A stretch of DNA of 64,000 nt from Epiperipatus broadwayi (GCA_028023455.1 JAQFVV010000229.1:1116501-1180500); one strand, 5' to 3'. Shown: positions 1-12,865, counted from the first letter of the stretch. The notes: generated by a model from the letters alone, not told the origin. Numbers and translations: made by a program.

Positions 1-1376
1 CATAAGTGTCCTATCTTTTTTTAAAAAATCAAATTTTGCCCTTAGTGTTAACCTACATGTCAATAATACACTCATAAAAATAATTTAATCTCTGTTATAA
101 TTAAACAATTCGAAGAGATATCAACTTCAATCTTTGTAATGAAACAACCTCAATTGGCTGTCATAGTATGTGGAAAAAAATTATAAATCATTCTGCAATA
201 GACCAATTTTTTCATTTAGTTTGTCAATCAAAGAATAGATCTACAAAAGTTATTGGAATAAAAATCTTTCTTTGTTTATATATTATTAAAATACATTAAT
301 CTATTAATTTTCTATTATAGTTATAAGGATATGGAAACTCCAATAAAGCTGTCACTTTACATTTATTAGTTATTCTATATATCTTATGAAATCTCCATAG
401 TTTGGGCATAATGTCCTGCCCAGTATTTTCAGATGAGTAAATAATCACTTTATGCTAGAAAATATATATATTCAATATTAATCTTTATTACTGGCATCTT
501 TTTACTAATATTTTACAAAAAAAAAAAAAACTAAAATTTTAGACTTGTGAATATTTACTGTTTCTTATTGCGGAATGCAATTTGCTTATAAAAAATACGG
601 CCAGACTTAGATGGGGGGTGGGGTGGATGATTATTTTAGTTAATTAATAGATGCATTTTTATAATTTTAAAAAAGTGTGAGAGATTTATTGCATTTAAAA
701 AATATACTATTTGTCACTCTTTAAACATAGCCAATCTATCGTTAATAGAATTCTCTATTGATGGCTTCATAGTCTACATGAAGTCTGTTAAATTTTAAAG
801 TGACTTGTCTTTTGTTTTCAATTTTTATTATTAGAATTACATGGATTTATTATATATTTTTCAGATTATTACAGTCTGTAAAAATATTAAAATGTATATT
901 AATCTTATGTTAACGAATTTTTGGAATGTTGGATAAATAAAAATAGTTCCACATCGTTTGGTGCAATAATAGAAAGGCAAGCTCTGTGGCTTAAAATTCA
1001 GAGATAGCACTCAACTTGTCACTTCCAGCATCCAAACTTGTTATGAAATCTTGAGCAATAAAGTCATTTTGTTTATTAGTTTATTATGTTTTAAGATATA
1101 AGAAACAAATGAAACCCCAAAGTAAGAATTTCTACTTTATGATCAGTACAAGAAGTTCTAAGCTGCATCTTTCTTTTCTTTTTTTTTTCTTTTTTGCATC
1201 GTTCTTAATTAAACAATAACAAAATTTAAATGCATATTAATAAATTATTTATTTATTTTAAAAAATGTAAAAAATAATAATCACGTAACTGTTTAAGCAT
1301 TTTGGGTCAGAGTTAGATAATTATTCTATAGTGTATTTATGAGATATAAATTAAAATTCTATTTTATTTTATTTTT
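1..1376. other. AT-rich non-coding DNA, no gene seen
   Basis: I see no supported coding sequence, RNA gene or recognisable repeat family here. The stretch is AT-rich with short homopolymer runs and one G-run near 615. Open frames are short and have no coding character. Confidence 0.5.
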
Positions 1377-3493
1377 ATTAAGGAAAAAAAACACAGGTGA
1401 CTGAGCACCCTCTTTAACATCTAATAATGATCAGAATACAAAATAGCATATGAAATAAGATGCAACAAGATAAATTCTATAAAGTAAAATATGAACTAAT
1501 ATTACTATTAAGATTTCTAAACATTTAAATCATTATTCCAAAGTTAGTATAGAAGTAAAGTCATATCGTTGAATGTTTTTTTTTTTGAGATTGTAAAATA
1601 AGTTTATAGTCAATTTATTAAACATAAAAAGAATAGTTTGAAATAAAAAACCTCCCTAGATTAGCATAGATTTTTTTTACTTAATACAGTGCAGTAACAA
1701 CAGTAGGCACAAAATGGCCATGGTGATGTGATAGATGACACGAGTAGCAAAATGTGCACATATGCCCAAGTAGCAAAAAAAATCCAGAACCAATCATATA
1801 AAGTAGGTAACGTATTAAATAATAGCAACAAAAATAAAAACATACAAAGATTCCATGATTCACAGCAAATGATCTGACCAAATTGGATTTGTTCTCAGCA
1901 CCATTTACAAGAGTCAAAAGAGCAGTGGAATAATGAATCATGAAAAAAGATCTCTGAAACCTTTAACAGATACCTAAGAATTATATAATTCATTCAAATG
2001 TTTCTTCACTGAAAAATCGATAATCATTGCGATTACAGATCATTTTGGTAGTCTATTTAGATTCCCAGAAAGAAATATTCTATCTACTTACAGCCAAAAA
2101 CTTATGGGAATCGATTCATTGTAAAGCTGATCATCCAAATCCTAGATACATTGTTCCAGGATATGGAGACTGGGACTCCAGTTTTTGCTGTTACAGGCTC
2201 CCTGTTTTATTCACCAAAGACATAGTCCAATTTTGGATTCATAGAAGAAAAGTTTACCAAGATGTAAGTGAAGACCTGTTTTATTATTTTTTCATCTCTA
2301 TAAGAAATTTTAAAACAGTTTTCACTCAAGAATAATTGAGAGTTTCTATTGGTCCAGTTATGCAAATGGCTGCCATTAGAAATAGGCAAAAGCTATGTTA
2401 AATAATTCTAGGAATCATTAGAACAACATAAAACTTTGGAAAATAATTTTAAATCAAACCAAATAATTCTAAAAAGAATATAGTCACTAGAAATCCAAAT
2501 GTCTTATTAGAATAAACAGAGAAATCATTTGGACATCAAAAACATAGAAAATGTGGAAAATAAAATGTTAACAAAGACGGTTTTAAGAATTTCATCATTG
2601 CATCAGATATTAGATATGTGAAACAGGTTTCTATGACTGAAAACCAGTCAGGGAAGTCAGAAAATGGCCTAGGGATTATTATAGATACAAAAAGATCATA
2701 AAACTAAAGGGGAAAAAAGAAATCCCAGTGTTAAATTGTTCATAGGGAAAAAGATACGACATCGTCGTGTCAAACCGAAGTTGCCGAATGCGGCTAAACC
2801 GTGTATATCGGAAAATTATTTTAAATTTTAATTCAATCTCAATTTTAAAATTGAACATTATAGATGATGACTCAAGCTATCTCCCTGCACAAAAATCAGG
2901 TTTCTCCGATGATCAGAACAAGTTATAAGCCCATTAGGGGCCTCAAAAATTAATTTTTTTATCCAATCAACACAGAATTACAACGAAGTGATTCATGGGC
3001 AAAAAAGTAATAATTCAACGACAAAATTAGTACAAATGATGTTTTAGACCTAAACAAAGACACTGAAGCTGCAAATTATTCATCTTCTTTCAAGTAATAA
3101 TTATTGAGAACATTCCAAAGTTTAACAACAAACTTTCAGATTATACAACTGAATCCTTGATTACTAAGCAAGACCTAAAATTCAATCATAGGAAGCAGAA
3201 CCCAATTAGTATCAACAAATAAGATGTGTACTGATGAAAGGGAAGAAATCACAGATGATGAAGAAATAAGCTTGCAAGAAGAAAATTTTGAAGAAGACTG
3301 AACAGGAAGGCCATGTAAATTCAAAAACAGTTCTAAGAATCTGTGAATTAAAGGACTTGGCAATTCAAAGACTCTTATGAATCAATGGAGAACACTAGGG
3401 TTATTGACTGTGGTAAGATCTCAAGATTTCTTTAAACAAATGTATTTACATCATGTAGTGGGTGATCAGTCACCTGCATTTTTTTTCCTTAAT
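1377..3493. repeat. 2.1 kb segment bounded by 34-nt inverted repeats
   Basis: The left arm (1377-1410) and the reverse complement of the right arm (3460-3493) match at 31 of 34 positions. Each has an A-run of eight followed by a GGTGACTGA core. The arms sit about 2.05 kb apart in inverted orientation, as terminal inverted repeats of a DNA transposon would. No target-site duplication is clear, because both flanks are A/T runs, and I recognise no transposase between the arms. The inner open frames at 1681-1941 (-) and 2027-2335 (+) match nothing I know. Two dispersed copies of one short repeat in opposite orientation would look the same. Confidence 0.35.
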
Positions 3494-3599
3494 AAAAAAA
3501 AAGTTAAGGGATAGTTGTCAGAAAGAAATCAAAATTTTGGATCGCTATGCATTAGTAGTAGTAAACCCAAATAGATACGAATAGAAACAACATTATAAA

Positions 3600-4500
3600 T
3601 GGTACACTGAAACATGCCTACTTAAACTACAAAAGTGAAGACTTTGTTAAATTAATGAAGCCATTTTGGGACAGTTCTGCAGCCAAACCTGCTCCCAAAT
3701 ATGCTGGTACCAATATATGGAAACAGTTTCTCATTTAGAATTGAGGCTACATAAGAATGTAAAACCAAAAGACATTCTCTCTCAAATAACCGATCGGGAG
3801 GCAAAGTTGTGTTTGATGATAAAGGGAATAAAGCCTCAGTGTTATTAGTACAAACAGCATATGCATCTAATTAATGTTTGTCCTAAAATGCATTGTACCC
3901 AATGTAAAATAAAAATGAGCCCCATTGCATCAATGTCTGAATATAAATGACTTGTCTGAAAATGCATAAATAACCTTTCTCAAACTGAACAAATAACAGA
4001 AGCTGAAAGAGCCATCAGGTCAACCCCACCATGGAACGATGAGAACATATCTCACAATGCTAGCATTCTCATCCCTGTCCACAAAATAATTAGATCTGTT
4101 ATTGAACAATCCGAATCTCAATTTCATATTTTAAACAAAACAACTCCAGAGATTATGGAATCACTTTCACAACATATGCCTATAAAAGGAAATTCAAATG
4201 TATCAAACAAACTGATGCCCAGTCCTCAGCCACATAAGAGAAGAAAGAATAAAAGACTAACAAAAAATAAAGTGGGCACTAATGCAGAAGTCAGTGATAT
4301 GATAGACATTACAAAAAAAAATTAAAGTCAATATCAGTAACGAAGACACTGACTCTACAATTCCTGTTGATGAAGACAATTTTGGGGGGAGATAAATGAG
4401 TCATGCTTGAATAGACTAAATAAAATCATAGATTCTTCCTTTATAACAATTAATAACTTAACTGAGAATGTAAATCAATCAAAAACAGTTGGTAATTAGA
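3600..4500 (+). pseudogene. LINE ORF1 (gag-like) relic with broken CCHC zinc knuckle
   Basis: This is a decayed first open reading frame of a non-LTR retrotransposon, the kind of RNA-binding protein that coats element RNA. The clearest part is 3666-3905. After a KGIKPQC stretch comes a knuckle-like pattern: Cys (3840), an in-frame TAG, a Tyr where the second Cys is expected, a His, then Cys and a second CxxC ending at 3905. The downstream frame to about 4500 is hydrophilic and lysine-rich, with stops. It lies directly before the endonuclease frame starting at 4627, the normal ORF1-ORF2 order. The exact start is not resolved, and decay could extend upstream of 3600. The family is inferred from this order and the knuckle pattern. 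Confidence 0.5.
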
Positions 4501-4626
4501 AGATAATTGTGATGTGCTCGATGCTGAGAGCATAATTACTTTTTCGTTTTCGTCCTAGTACTGTTTATCTCTAGTCAGTTGTATTTTTTGTGTTTTTGGT
4601 TTAAGAAGTGGTGGGTTTGATGATAG

Positions 4627-6990
4627 ATGTTAATAAAGTTAAAAATTGCATCCTTAAACATTAGGGGTCTTAACTCCACTAATAGAATTTATCAACTGAA
4701 ACAATGGTATGATATTGCCCATCTGCATCTAACAGGTCACCAATATATATATAATGGTTCACATAGTGACCCTTCCATTTACTTTGTAAATTAAGGTTTT
4801 GCAGCTTTCTGTAAATCTTCAAACTCCCCCTCTACAGGTACATGGATTATTATAGATAAACTTAGCCCCTATTGGTGAATATTTTACTATTATTTTATTG
4901 TGACATAAAGAAATGGTGCTAGATGTAATTTTTGTATATATTCTTCCAGGACCTTCAATAATGAACAGGCTGATCCTCACATTAAATTTCATGCTTGGCT
5001 CTTTCCCCTACCCATACTTACTTTGGGTGATTTTAATCTGCCATATGAAAAATTCGTTATAAAGTGGTTACATCTTTTTTCTTCCCACTGATGAGTGGGG
5101 AAGGTTTTTTGCCAAATGGTATCATTTCCTTTAATAATGGAAGGCATTTTTCATTTAATTGTTCTCATATTTTATTTCCCATCAATTCATCACCTCATTA
5201 ATCTTGAAATAAAAAATGCACCCTTTTCAGACCATGCTGCACTTGTCACTAAAATTAATCTTGATTTCAATAATAAAAATTTAATATCCACTGGACATAC
5301 TATTAGAATATTACTGCCATATAAAGCATCTGAATTTCTTTTTTCAGAAATGTATATATATTTAAATAAATTGAGTAAGATTTATATGAATGCAGTGCAA
5401 GCCTGGATAGCATATGTAAGAAAATTATCCAACATTATTCATCATATTACTAGAGTCACACCATCACAACAGGCCTATTGGCACTAATGGAAAAAAATCT
5501 ACAAAAATATTATTCAGACTCCATCCTCAGAAAATGAACAACAAAAATTTAAAAACTTTAAAAATTTATATAATAAAACAAAATCAACACTCAAACAATA
5601 TCTAGCAATAAAGAAGAGGAGAATATTTATTGGACAAACTCATTCATGGTCTAGAAACTATATCAGATGGGCCTTGGGTTATCCTCCTTCAATCAGAGTC
5701 CCAACAGCCATCCAAACACAAACAGGGACAGTTAGTGGGATTTATATGCTGGAACCAGCCTACTTGTATTATAGGAATAGGTTGAAATCTGGCAACTATT
5801 ATAACCTTGCAAAAAAGCCTTTTGGTGAGTCAAAAGAAGAAGATATTTTTTTTCCAAATGAACTTACAAGGAAACTGGAGTCCATAGCTGAATCTTGCCA
5901 TCCTGTCCTTCATGGGATACCTTGCTTTTTATATCGACATTTAAATTTCTTTACCTCCAATTATCTAGCAAATCTAGCAAATTTTCTATCAAAAAAAATA
6001 TACACAATACAAAATTTATATCCTATATCACTAGAACCTTTTTTTAAAAAAAAGAAAAGATATCAATCATTGAAAAACTAAGACCAATTTCAATGAGTCC
6101 ATTGGGGAACAAGGTATTGGAGGCTGTTCTTAAAGATAGAATGGAGCCATCCATTTTACCTATGCTCTCTAAATGCCAATTTTCAAAAAAGGTTCAGCCA
6201 CTAATCAAGCAGTCTTTATATTTAGAACTGTTACTGACAAGGTTAGAGTAAAGTAAAAATATGGTGCTGTTGTGATTCATCTGGATATTAAATCTGTGTT
6301 TGCTCCGGTTCCTATTGACATTCTGATTAACACTCTAGTCAAAAAGAATATACCTAAAACTTACCTTTATGTCTTGACAGATTTGTTTCAGAATAGGGAG
6401 ATAGATGTAACTATAAATGGATGAACATCACTGCCTATTATCCCAATTGTTCTATACCTCAAAGTTCACAATTTAGTGCACTTCTCTTTTCAATATACAT
6501 AAACCCTTTACTAGCAGCCATCAAAAAAGAAATGACAGGCATATATATCCCAGATTTAAACACAAGTATTAAGTGTGTTGCTTACATGGATGATATTGCA
6601 ATTTTCTTATCATCCAGAAAACAAATTCCACTTGTAATAAAATTTCTAAAACAATACACTGACAAATTTAAACTCATGTTAAATATGGAAAAATCAAGTG
6701 CATGGCAAATTTACACAGGATGTAATATTATAGAATATTCTAAAAAAAACCACACTTTTTAGGTTTTCCTTTTTACAAAATCCAACACAAATAAGAATAA
6801 GTATTCAAAACCAACTAACAAATAAAATAGAATATATAATTAACTCCCTAACAAAAGCTTATATATATATATTAATCTCTTCAATTTTCACTTATATCAT
6901 ATATATACATTTCCCTAACAAAAGCTTATATATATATATTAATCTCTTCAATTTTCACTTATATCACCTTATACACATATAAATGCTCAG
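4627..6990 (+). pseudogene. LINE ORF2 relic: AP-type endonuclease and reverse transcriptase
   Basis: ORF2 of a non-LTR retrotransposon, broken by many stops and frameshifts. The frame at ATG 4627 reads into an endonuclease start (KIASLNIRGLNS). A GDFNL motif lies near 5028 and an SDHAALV motif near 5226, both typical of apurinic-type LINE endonucleases. The reverse transcriptase follows: an EKLRPISMSPLGNKVLEA block near 6070, a VIHLDIKSVF block (motif A) near 6275, and YMDD near 6591. After this come MLNMEKSSAW and, in a shifted frame, FLGFPF. The last two blocks are shared with the copy at 20815-22678, so the two belong to one family. The 3' part (zinc-finger end) is missing here. The clade is not assigned. 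Confidence 0.75.
6845..6966. repeat. Tandem duplication, 55-bp units, 67-bp period
   Basis: The segment 6845-6899 recurs at 6912-6966 essentially unchanged. It lies inside the decayed 3' part of the LINE relic and includes a short TA run, which may have promoted slippage. Confidence 0.85.
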
Positions 6991-7081
6991 GCGGCAATTC
7001 TATACAAGATAGAATAAAATTTATAATTTAGGTTGCATATCTAATTATGGATAAGACTCTTATTATATTATTAATCTACAG

Positions 7082-7330
7082 CTTAGCTCAGTTGGGGGTT
7101 ATAGGGTCTCGTGGTCATCTACAATACAAATGGGGTGAGAGAAGCATTTATAAACCATAATTATATAATGTTTATTTAGTTATATTATAAGTACTTATTT
7201 AAGTTATCAAAAGAAAGCAATTCATGGATTAAATCAAGAATCATGATATGTTCAATTCTCCCACCATCCACGTACATGCCAGACCAATTGTGCCACTCAT
7301 CTAATATGTTTGGGGATCACTGTAACAATA
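7082..7330 (+). mobile_element. Candidate tRNA-derived SINE with 12-bp target-site duplication
   Basis: A 249-bp insert lies between two exact copies of ATTAATCTACAG (7070-7081 and 7331-7342). It starts with TTAGCTCAGTTGG, a very good tRNA box A (Pol III promoter). The only box B-like string, ATGTTCAATTCTCC near 7249, is about 150 bp downstream instead of the usual 30-40, so the head may carry an insertion. The tail is AT-rich. The SINE call rests on box A plus the flanking duplication. A second copy elsewhere in the genome would be needed for certainty. Confidence 0.5.
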
Positions 7331-7548
7331 ATTAATCTACAGACATTTGATTTAGATTGCACAGCTATACCAATATTTATTTAAATGATGAAATAATCTC
7401 AGGGCTCTATTATATGAATAATAAGTGAATCCTATTATAAGATGATTATTAAATAATGAGGACTATTGTGAAACTGATAGTTATTATAATGAAATAAAGG
7501 ATAGACAATGATAAAGATCGGTGCATTTTTATCTCACATCATTATCTA

Positions 7549-7764
7549 TTTTAAACAAGGTAAAATCTATATCTTGGCATTATACAATATTTGGATCAAT
7601 TAATTCAGCATTATTTAAATAAATGGCATATACTATTAAACTGATAAGTAATACAGTTTTAAACAAGGTAAAATCTGTATCTTGGCACTATACAATGTTT
7701 GGATCGATTAATTCAGTGTTATTTAAATAGATTGAATATACTATTAAACTGATAAGTAATACAA
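7549..7764. repeat. Tandem duplication of a 108-bp unit
   Basis: The units 7549-7656 and 7657-7764 are adjacent and differ at only a few positions (for example CTATATC versus CTGTATC). No coding potential or family recognised. Confidence 0.9.
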
Positions 7765-8716
7765 TTAAATTATGTTGAACATATGCATGTGGAAATGGTC
7801 AATCGAACGTATATGATAAAATAATTCAGGGGGAATCTTACTTCAATAAACATTTATTACAAGACACATTCTTTTACAAACACATTGATGATGATTTAAC
7901 ATTAATTTCACATTAACTGCAAACTTGACTAAATAACATTTAAATTACATAAATCCTATACACTTAATATTTGGAGGCTCTTCCTCTCATCTGTTATTTC
8001 AATAATATTTATAATTCTATCTACTAAATTATCAATAATACAAAATAATTATATATTTACGTACCAATGCTTATATCATCTATTCTCATTCTGTGCTCTC
8101 AATGAACTAAGAAACGGTATCAAATAATCAACTAATACCATTGAAATTATTTCCGTATACCTATAAATTTATACTTATTATATGAAATTAAGTAATAATT
8201 ATATTAAAATTAGCATTAAATAAAGTACAATTTTATAATCCGATATTACATTCATACCGGAAGGGTGAATTGTCAGTAATAATAATAAATAAAATAATGA
8301 TAATGTGGGTGATATGATTTGACAAGCTACTTTGAACTTACATTTCCAGTGATGGTCTCCCTCCATATCTCTAAGTTTATCATATCTCCAAATGTGTGCA
8401 CATTTATAAATTTACAATCAGAACGCATTTATTGCTTACATTTTCTATCGGTTTACTTGCGGAATGAATAAACTTCACAATACAGACGGTACAATGAGCC
8501 AATCTTTAAATTATTAATCCAACTTCAAGTGTATTACAGAAATCACTAAAACATTTATCTGAAATAACTAACATATACTACATAATGATAAATACATGGA
8601 ATGAAGAGGGAGAGCAAAATGTTAACAAATAAATTCGCATATGGGCGACATGAGGGTTAACAAGACTTCAAACATCAACTTAATTCATCAACTTAATTAG
8701 AAAAGATATAAATTAG

Positions 8717-8808
8717 TAAACAATCTGGACACAACTTCACACCCGCCAATCCCATAATATTGTGCTCAAAATCAAATGATCACAAAATAAAAATAGGCAT
8801 TTTATATT
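8717..8808 (+). mobile_element. Penelope-like element fragment (GIY-YIG C-terminus)
   Basis: About 92 bp are nearly identical to the C-terminal coding part of the Penelope element at 15595-15686, in the same orientation. They cover the stretch just after the GIY-YIG core. Both ends drop off sharply into unrelated DNA. A few small differences (a G-to-A change and short indels) indicate an independent, severely truncated copy. Confidence 0.85.
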
Positions 8809-9480
8809 GTACCGGTAAAAATCACCATGCTTAATCACACACAGTAATCCGAATTCAAACCCAGTCCACGTCTAGGAATAAATTCCAAAATGCAAACTAA
8901 ATTCAAACCCAAAACCCTGGCATGACCCACCAATGACAATATTACAACGGTATGGGGTTTTCCCTTTACTAGCTCATCGAAAAACACAGACTAAATTACC
9001 TACAATCAGCTATTTCATAGATACCTTATAGTCGGGATATTGGTACGGCTAATAATTTAATGTATATATTTAAGTTGTCGATACAGACAGCAGGTGATTG
9101 ACTAGATGTCGAGAGTAGTAATGCAAGAGAGACAAAATTAGGTTAGATAAATTTTTAATAAATTATAAAGCATTGAATAATATTATTTACAGTACTAAAA
9201 CTCTCATATTATTTTATAATAAATTCTCTAGTCATCAATAATCGATTGTACTGATTAACAAACTCATGCCAATATTTATGTTTTAAATGGTTGTACAGTT
9301 GATATGAGAATCAGAGTAATTGGACACTTAAAATATTTAACTACTAGCTTATATTAAGTTTTTTATTTAATAGATTCAAACCATTGCATATACGGATAAA
9401 TGGGAGCGTTTTATACAAAAATATAATATATAATACTGATTACTGATGTTCAAGGATTAAGATACACTACAATAATAACT
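8809..9480. other. AT-rich non-coding DNA
   Basis: No gene or recognisable repeat seen. The frames are short. Confidence 0.4.
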
Positions 9481-9700
9481 TCGGTCATGGACGGAATACC
9501 GGCCTTGTACTTTGACAAGTCTTAATGCCCCCAAGTAGGTCCGAGACACTACAACCAGCCGGGATCATTTTCGAACCCCGGTGATCCAAGAGATTACCTG
9601 GAGAAGAATTTTTTCTCCCCATATGGTAGTAAAACGAGCCCAACTTAGGAAGGTAAAGGCATGCCACCGTAACATCGAGGAAGAGTGATCGGAAGTGGAT
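9481..9700 (-). repeat. GC-richer repeat-like island with T-arm-like palindrome
   Basis: This stretch is clearly richer in G and C than its surroundings. Read on the - strand it holds CCGGGGTTCG followed by a CCCGG arm, which is like a tRNA T-arm (box B) with an expanded loop. A convincing box A is not visible. I think it is a SINE or other short interspersed repeat, but I cannot assign a family. The open frame at 9485-9667 (-) shows no coding features. Confidence 0.35.
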
Positions 9701-10380
9701 TTTAAAACGAAATTATATAAACCATTTTATCTATCCTAACATGTTCTACTAACAGCCTGATATAACTATTCAATAATAACATGGCTAAATCAAACGATCG
9801 CAAAAGTAACAATTAATTAATTTCACTCTGAAACCCATAACTCCCCAGATTGTCGGAAGGTAATAATAGCAATAAAATATTCACTTATTATTATTACTCC
9901 ATAATAATATATAAAAAAAATATAATAAAATTTTAGACTATTTTAAGTATTTGAGATTTGGAGTGTAGATTAAAATATCATGACAAAGTAAAAGAAACAA
10001 TAAAAATACTTGAATATCTCTCAACTCAACATAAATGAAACAATTTTTAGTTCGATAAAAGAAAATTACTTTTAAAATGAATATAATAAATATTATGAGA
10101 TAAACTTTACTGACTTTAATTAGAGTTGAGAAATATTATTATTGCATCGTTTGTTTGTAAAATAAGTAATAGTAAAAATATAAATTATTCACAAATGGAT
10201 TATTAGTAGGCACAAATATTAATAATTATCATCTAAAGACTAGAGCACAGAAATATTAGAGAAGAAATTTACTGACAGGTTTTAGTGTAACATTTTCAAA
10301 TGGAAAACAAGAAATTTACATGCAATTAATTAGGTTAACAGATTAAATTTAAAATTATTACCGAGAGGAAAGTTAAAAAG
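9701..10380. other. AT-rich non-coding DNA
   Basis: No supported gene, RNA or repeat is visible in this interval. Confidence 0.4.
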
Positions 10381-10870
10381 TTCATGTAACAAAAGTTACC
10401 ATTCTTTCTTCGTCCGGCTTTTCTTCTTGCGGTGCTATGTATGAAGAACGTAGGCGCGCATTTTGAATTTCTTAGAACCATGTTAATTTAAATGTTGGAA
10501 TTTGGAAGACTGGAAGCACGGAAAACATTACAGATCACGTACGAAAGATTTAAATTGGCAGAACAGGGATCACTTCTTGGACTTAGCCCATCATGATTGC
10601 AGTTAGCAACTTCTTAATAATGGTTGAGGATTTCTCTGGAACAACTACTTTGCTGTATCTTGAGATGATCTAAGCACAGCCAAGTCAAAAGTTAGAGTGT
10701 CTATATCATCTCTAAGATGGCTACGGTTGACCTTTCTGCCTAGTTTTAGTTCATGACTCCACCTCCTTTGATTTTCCGGCCTCCAGCAATATCTAATTTT
10801 TGACTATACAATAGCATTTGCCTTTCTTGATAAGAGTTCTACGTTTCTCATTTCCATTGTTCGGTTTTCA
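10381..10870. other. Unexplained GC-richer segment
   Basis: This segment of about 490 bp has several CpGs (around 10411-10460) and unusually little A/T homopolymer compared with the flanks. It contains no open frame longer than a few dozen codons and no repeat I recognise. It could be an untranslated exon, a promoter or an old repeat. Confidence 0.3.
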
Positions 10871-10981
10871 TTTATTTTTAAATTTAATACATGATTCTAA
10901 ATTGACAAAACAATTACATCGGAATTCGTGAATACAAAATATAAATTCATTATCTTAATTTATCAAAGTACAAATTAATTA

Positions 10982-12824
10982 TTGCTATTAAAAGGTGTGA
11001 AGGTTGCCTTGACAGCAGTTAGAAATATTGGTTGTATATTTACTGTGAATGTTTAGGTGGTTACTGGTTGGAAACTAATTACATCATTATCCCAGATTAG
11101 CTTTGCACTATTTCCTTATTATTTCTAAATAATACACAATTTAAAAGTATTAATAAATAATTTTTAGATGACTATTTATTAGTCCATTATAGTGAAGTTA
11201 TTTATGTTTAAAGAGGTTTATTTAAACTCATTGTAACAATATTTCATACTCTGTAGTCAAGTTGCAATCTTTAGTGCCATATATATTCAATGGATCATTA
11301 GTAAGAATGGTTTTCCATTCTTGTATTAAAAGGGTGAAGGTTGCTTGACAGAGTTAGAAATATTGGTGTATATTTATGTGAATTTTAGGTGGTTACTGGT
11401 TGGAAACTAATTACATCATTATCCCAGATTAGCTTTAGGCACTATTTCGCTTATTATTTCTAAATAATACATGGGCAATTTAAAAGTATTGCAATAATAA
11501 TTTTTAGATGACTATTTATTAGTCGCATTATAGTGACATGTTTATTTCATGTTTAAAGAGGTTTATTTAAACTTCATTGTAACAATATTTCATACTCTGT
11601 GTCAAGTTGCAATCTTTAGTGTCCATATATTTCAATGGATCATTAGTAGAATGTTTTCCATTCTTGCTATTAAAAGGGTGAAGGTGTGAAGAGTAGAAAT
11701 ATTGGTTGCTATATTTACTGTGAATGTTTAGGTGGTTATGGTTGGAAACTAATTACATCATTATCCCAGATTAGCTTTAGGCACTATTTCGCTTATTATT
11801 TCTAATAATACAGCAATTTAAAAGATGCAATTAATAATGTTTTGATGACTATTTATTAGTCTGCATTATAGTGACATGTTTATTTCATGTTTAAAGAGGT
11901 TTATTTAAACTTCATTGTAACAATATTTCATACTCTGTAGTCAAGTTGCAATCTTTAAGTGTCCATATATATTCAATGGATCATTAGTAAGAATGGTTTT
12001 CCATTCTTGCTATTAAAAGGTGTGAAGGTTGCCTTGACAGCAGTTAGAAATATTGGTTGCTATATTTACTGTGAATGTTTAGGTGGTTACTGGTTGGAAA
12101 CTAATTACATCATTATCCCAGATTAGCTTTAGGCACTATTTCGCTTATTATTTCTAAATAATACATGGGCAATTTAAAAGTATTGCATTAAATAATGTTT
12201 TAGATGACTATTTATTAGTCTGCATTATAGTGACATGTTTATTTCATGTTTAAAGAGGTTTATTTAAACTTCATTGTAACAATATTTCATACTCTGTAGT
12301 CAAGTTGCAATCTTTAAGTGTCCATATATATTCAATGGATCATTAGTAAGAATGGTTTTCCATTCTTGCTATTAAAAGGTGTGAAGGTTGCCTTGACAGC
12401 AGTTAGAAATATTGGTTGCTATATTTACTGTGAATGTTTAGGTGGTTACTGGTTGGAAACTAATTACATCATTATCCCAGATTAGCTTTAGGCACTATTT
12501 CGCTTATTATTTCTAAATAATACATGGGCAATTTAAAAGTATTGCATTAAATAATGTTTTAGATGACTATTTATTAGTCTGCATTATAGTGACATGTTTA
12601 TTTCATGTTTAAAGAGGTTTATTTAAACTTCATTGTAACAATATTTCATACTCTGTAGTCAAGTTGCAATCTTTAAGTGTCCATATATATTCAATGGATC
12701 ATTAGTAAGAATGGTTTTCCATTCTTGCTATTAAAAGGTGTGAAGGTTGCCTTGACAGCAGTTAGAAATATTGGTTGCTATATTTACTGTGAATGTTTAG
12801 GTGGTTACTGGTTGGAAACTAATT
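10982..12824. repeat. Satellite-like tandem array, 359-bp unit, about 5.3 copies
   Basis: Unit starts (TTGCTATTAAAAGG) are at 10982, 11321, 11664, 12007, 12366 and 12725. The last is a 100-bp partial copy. Copies 4 and 5 are exactly 359 bp and nearly identical to each other. Copies 1-3 are 339, 343 and 343 bp because of scattered one- or two-base deletions. Each unit holds short inverted repeats: GACTA/TAGTC arms, GTTTAAA/TTTAAAC arms, and AAGAATGG-TTTT-CCATTCTT at its end (12348-12367 in copy 4). The whole array is bracketed by the 13-mer AAATTAATTATTG (10972-10984 and 12825-12837), which is consistent with insertion as one block. Confidence 0.95.
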
Positions 12825-12865
12825 AAATTAATTATTGTATACATTTTGTACAAGTAAGATTTTGA

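Noticed and set aside
1661-1941. Two overlapping - strand frames with hydrophobic text
   Set aside because: Composition is explained by AT-rich DNA; there is no domain, splice context or family resemblance.
10982-12824. CRISPR-like array
   Set aside because: The units are 359 bp, contiguous and without spacers; this is satellite DNA in a eukaryote.
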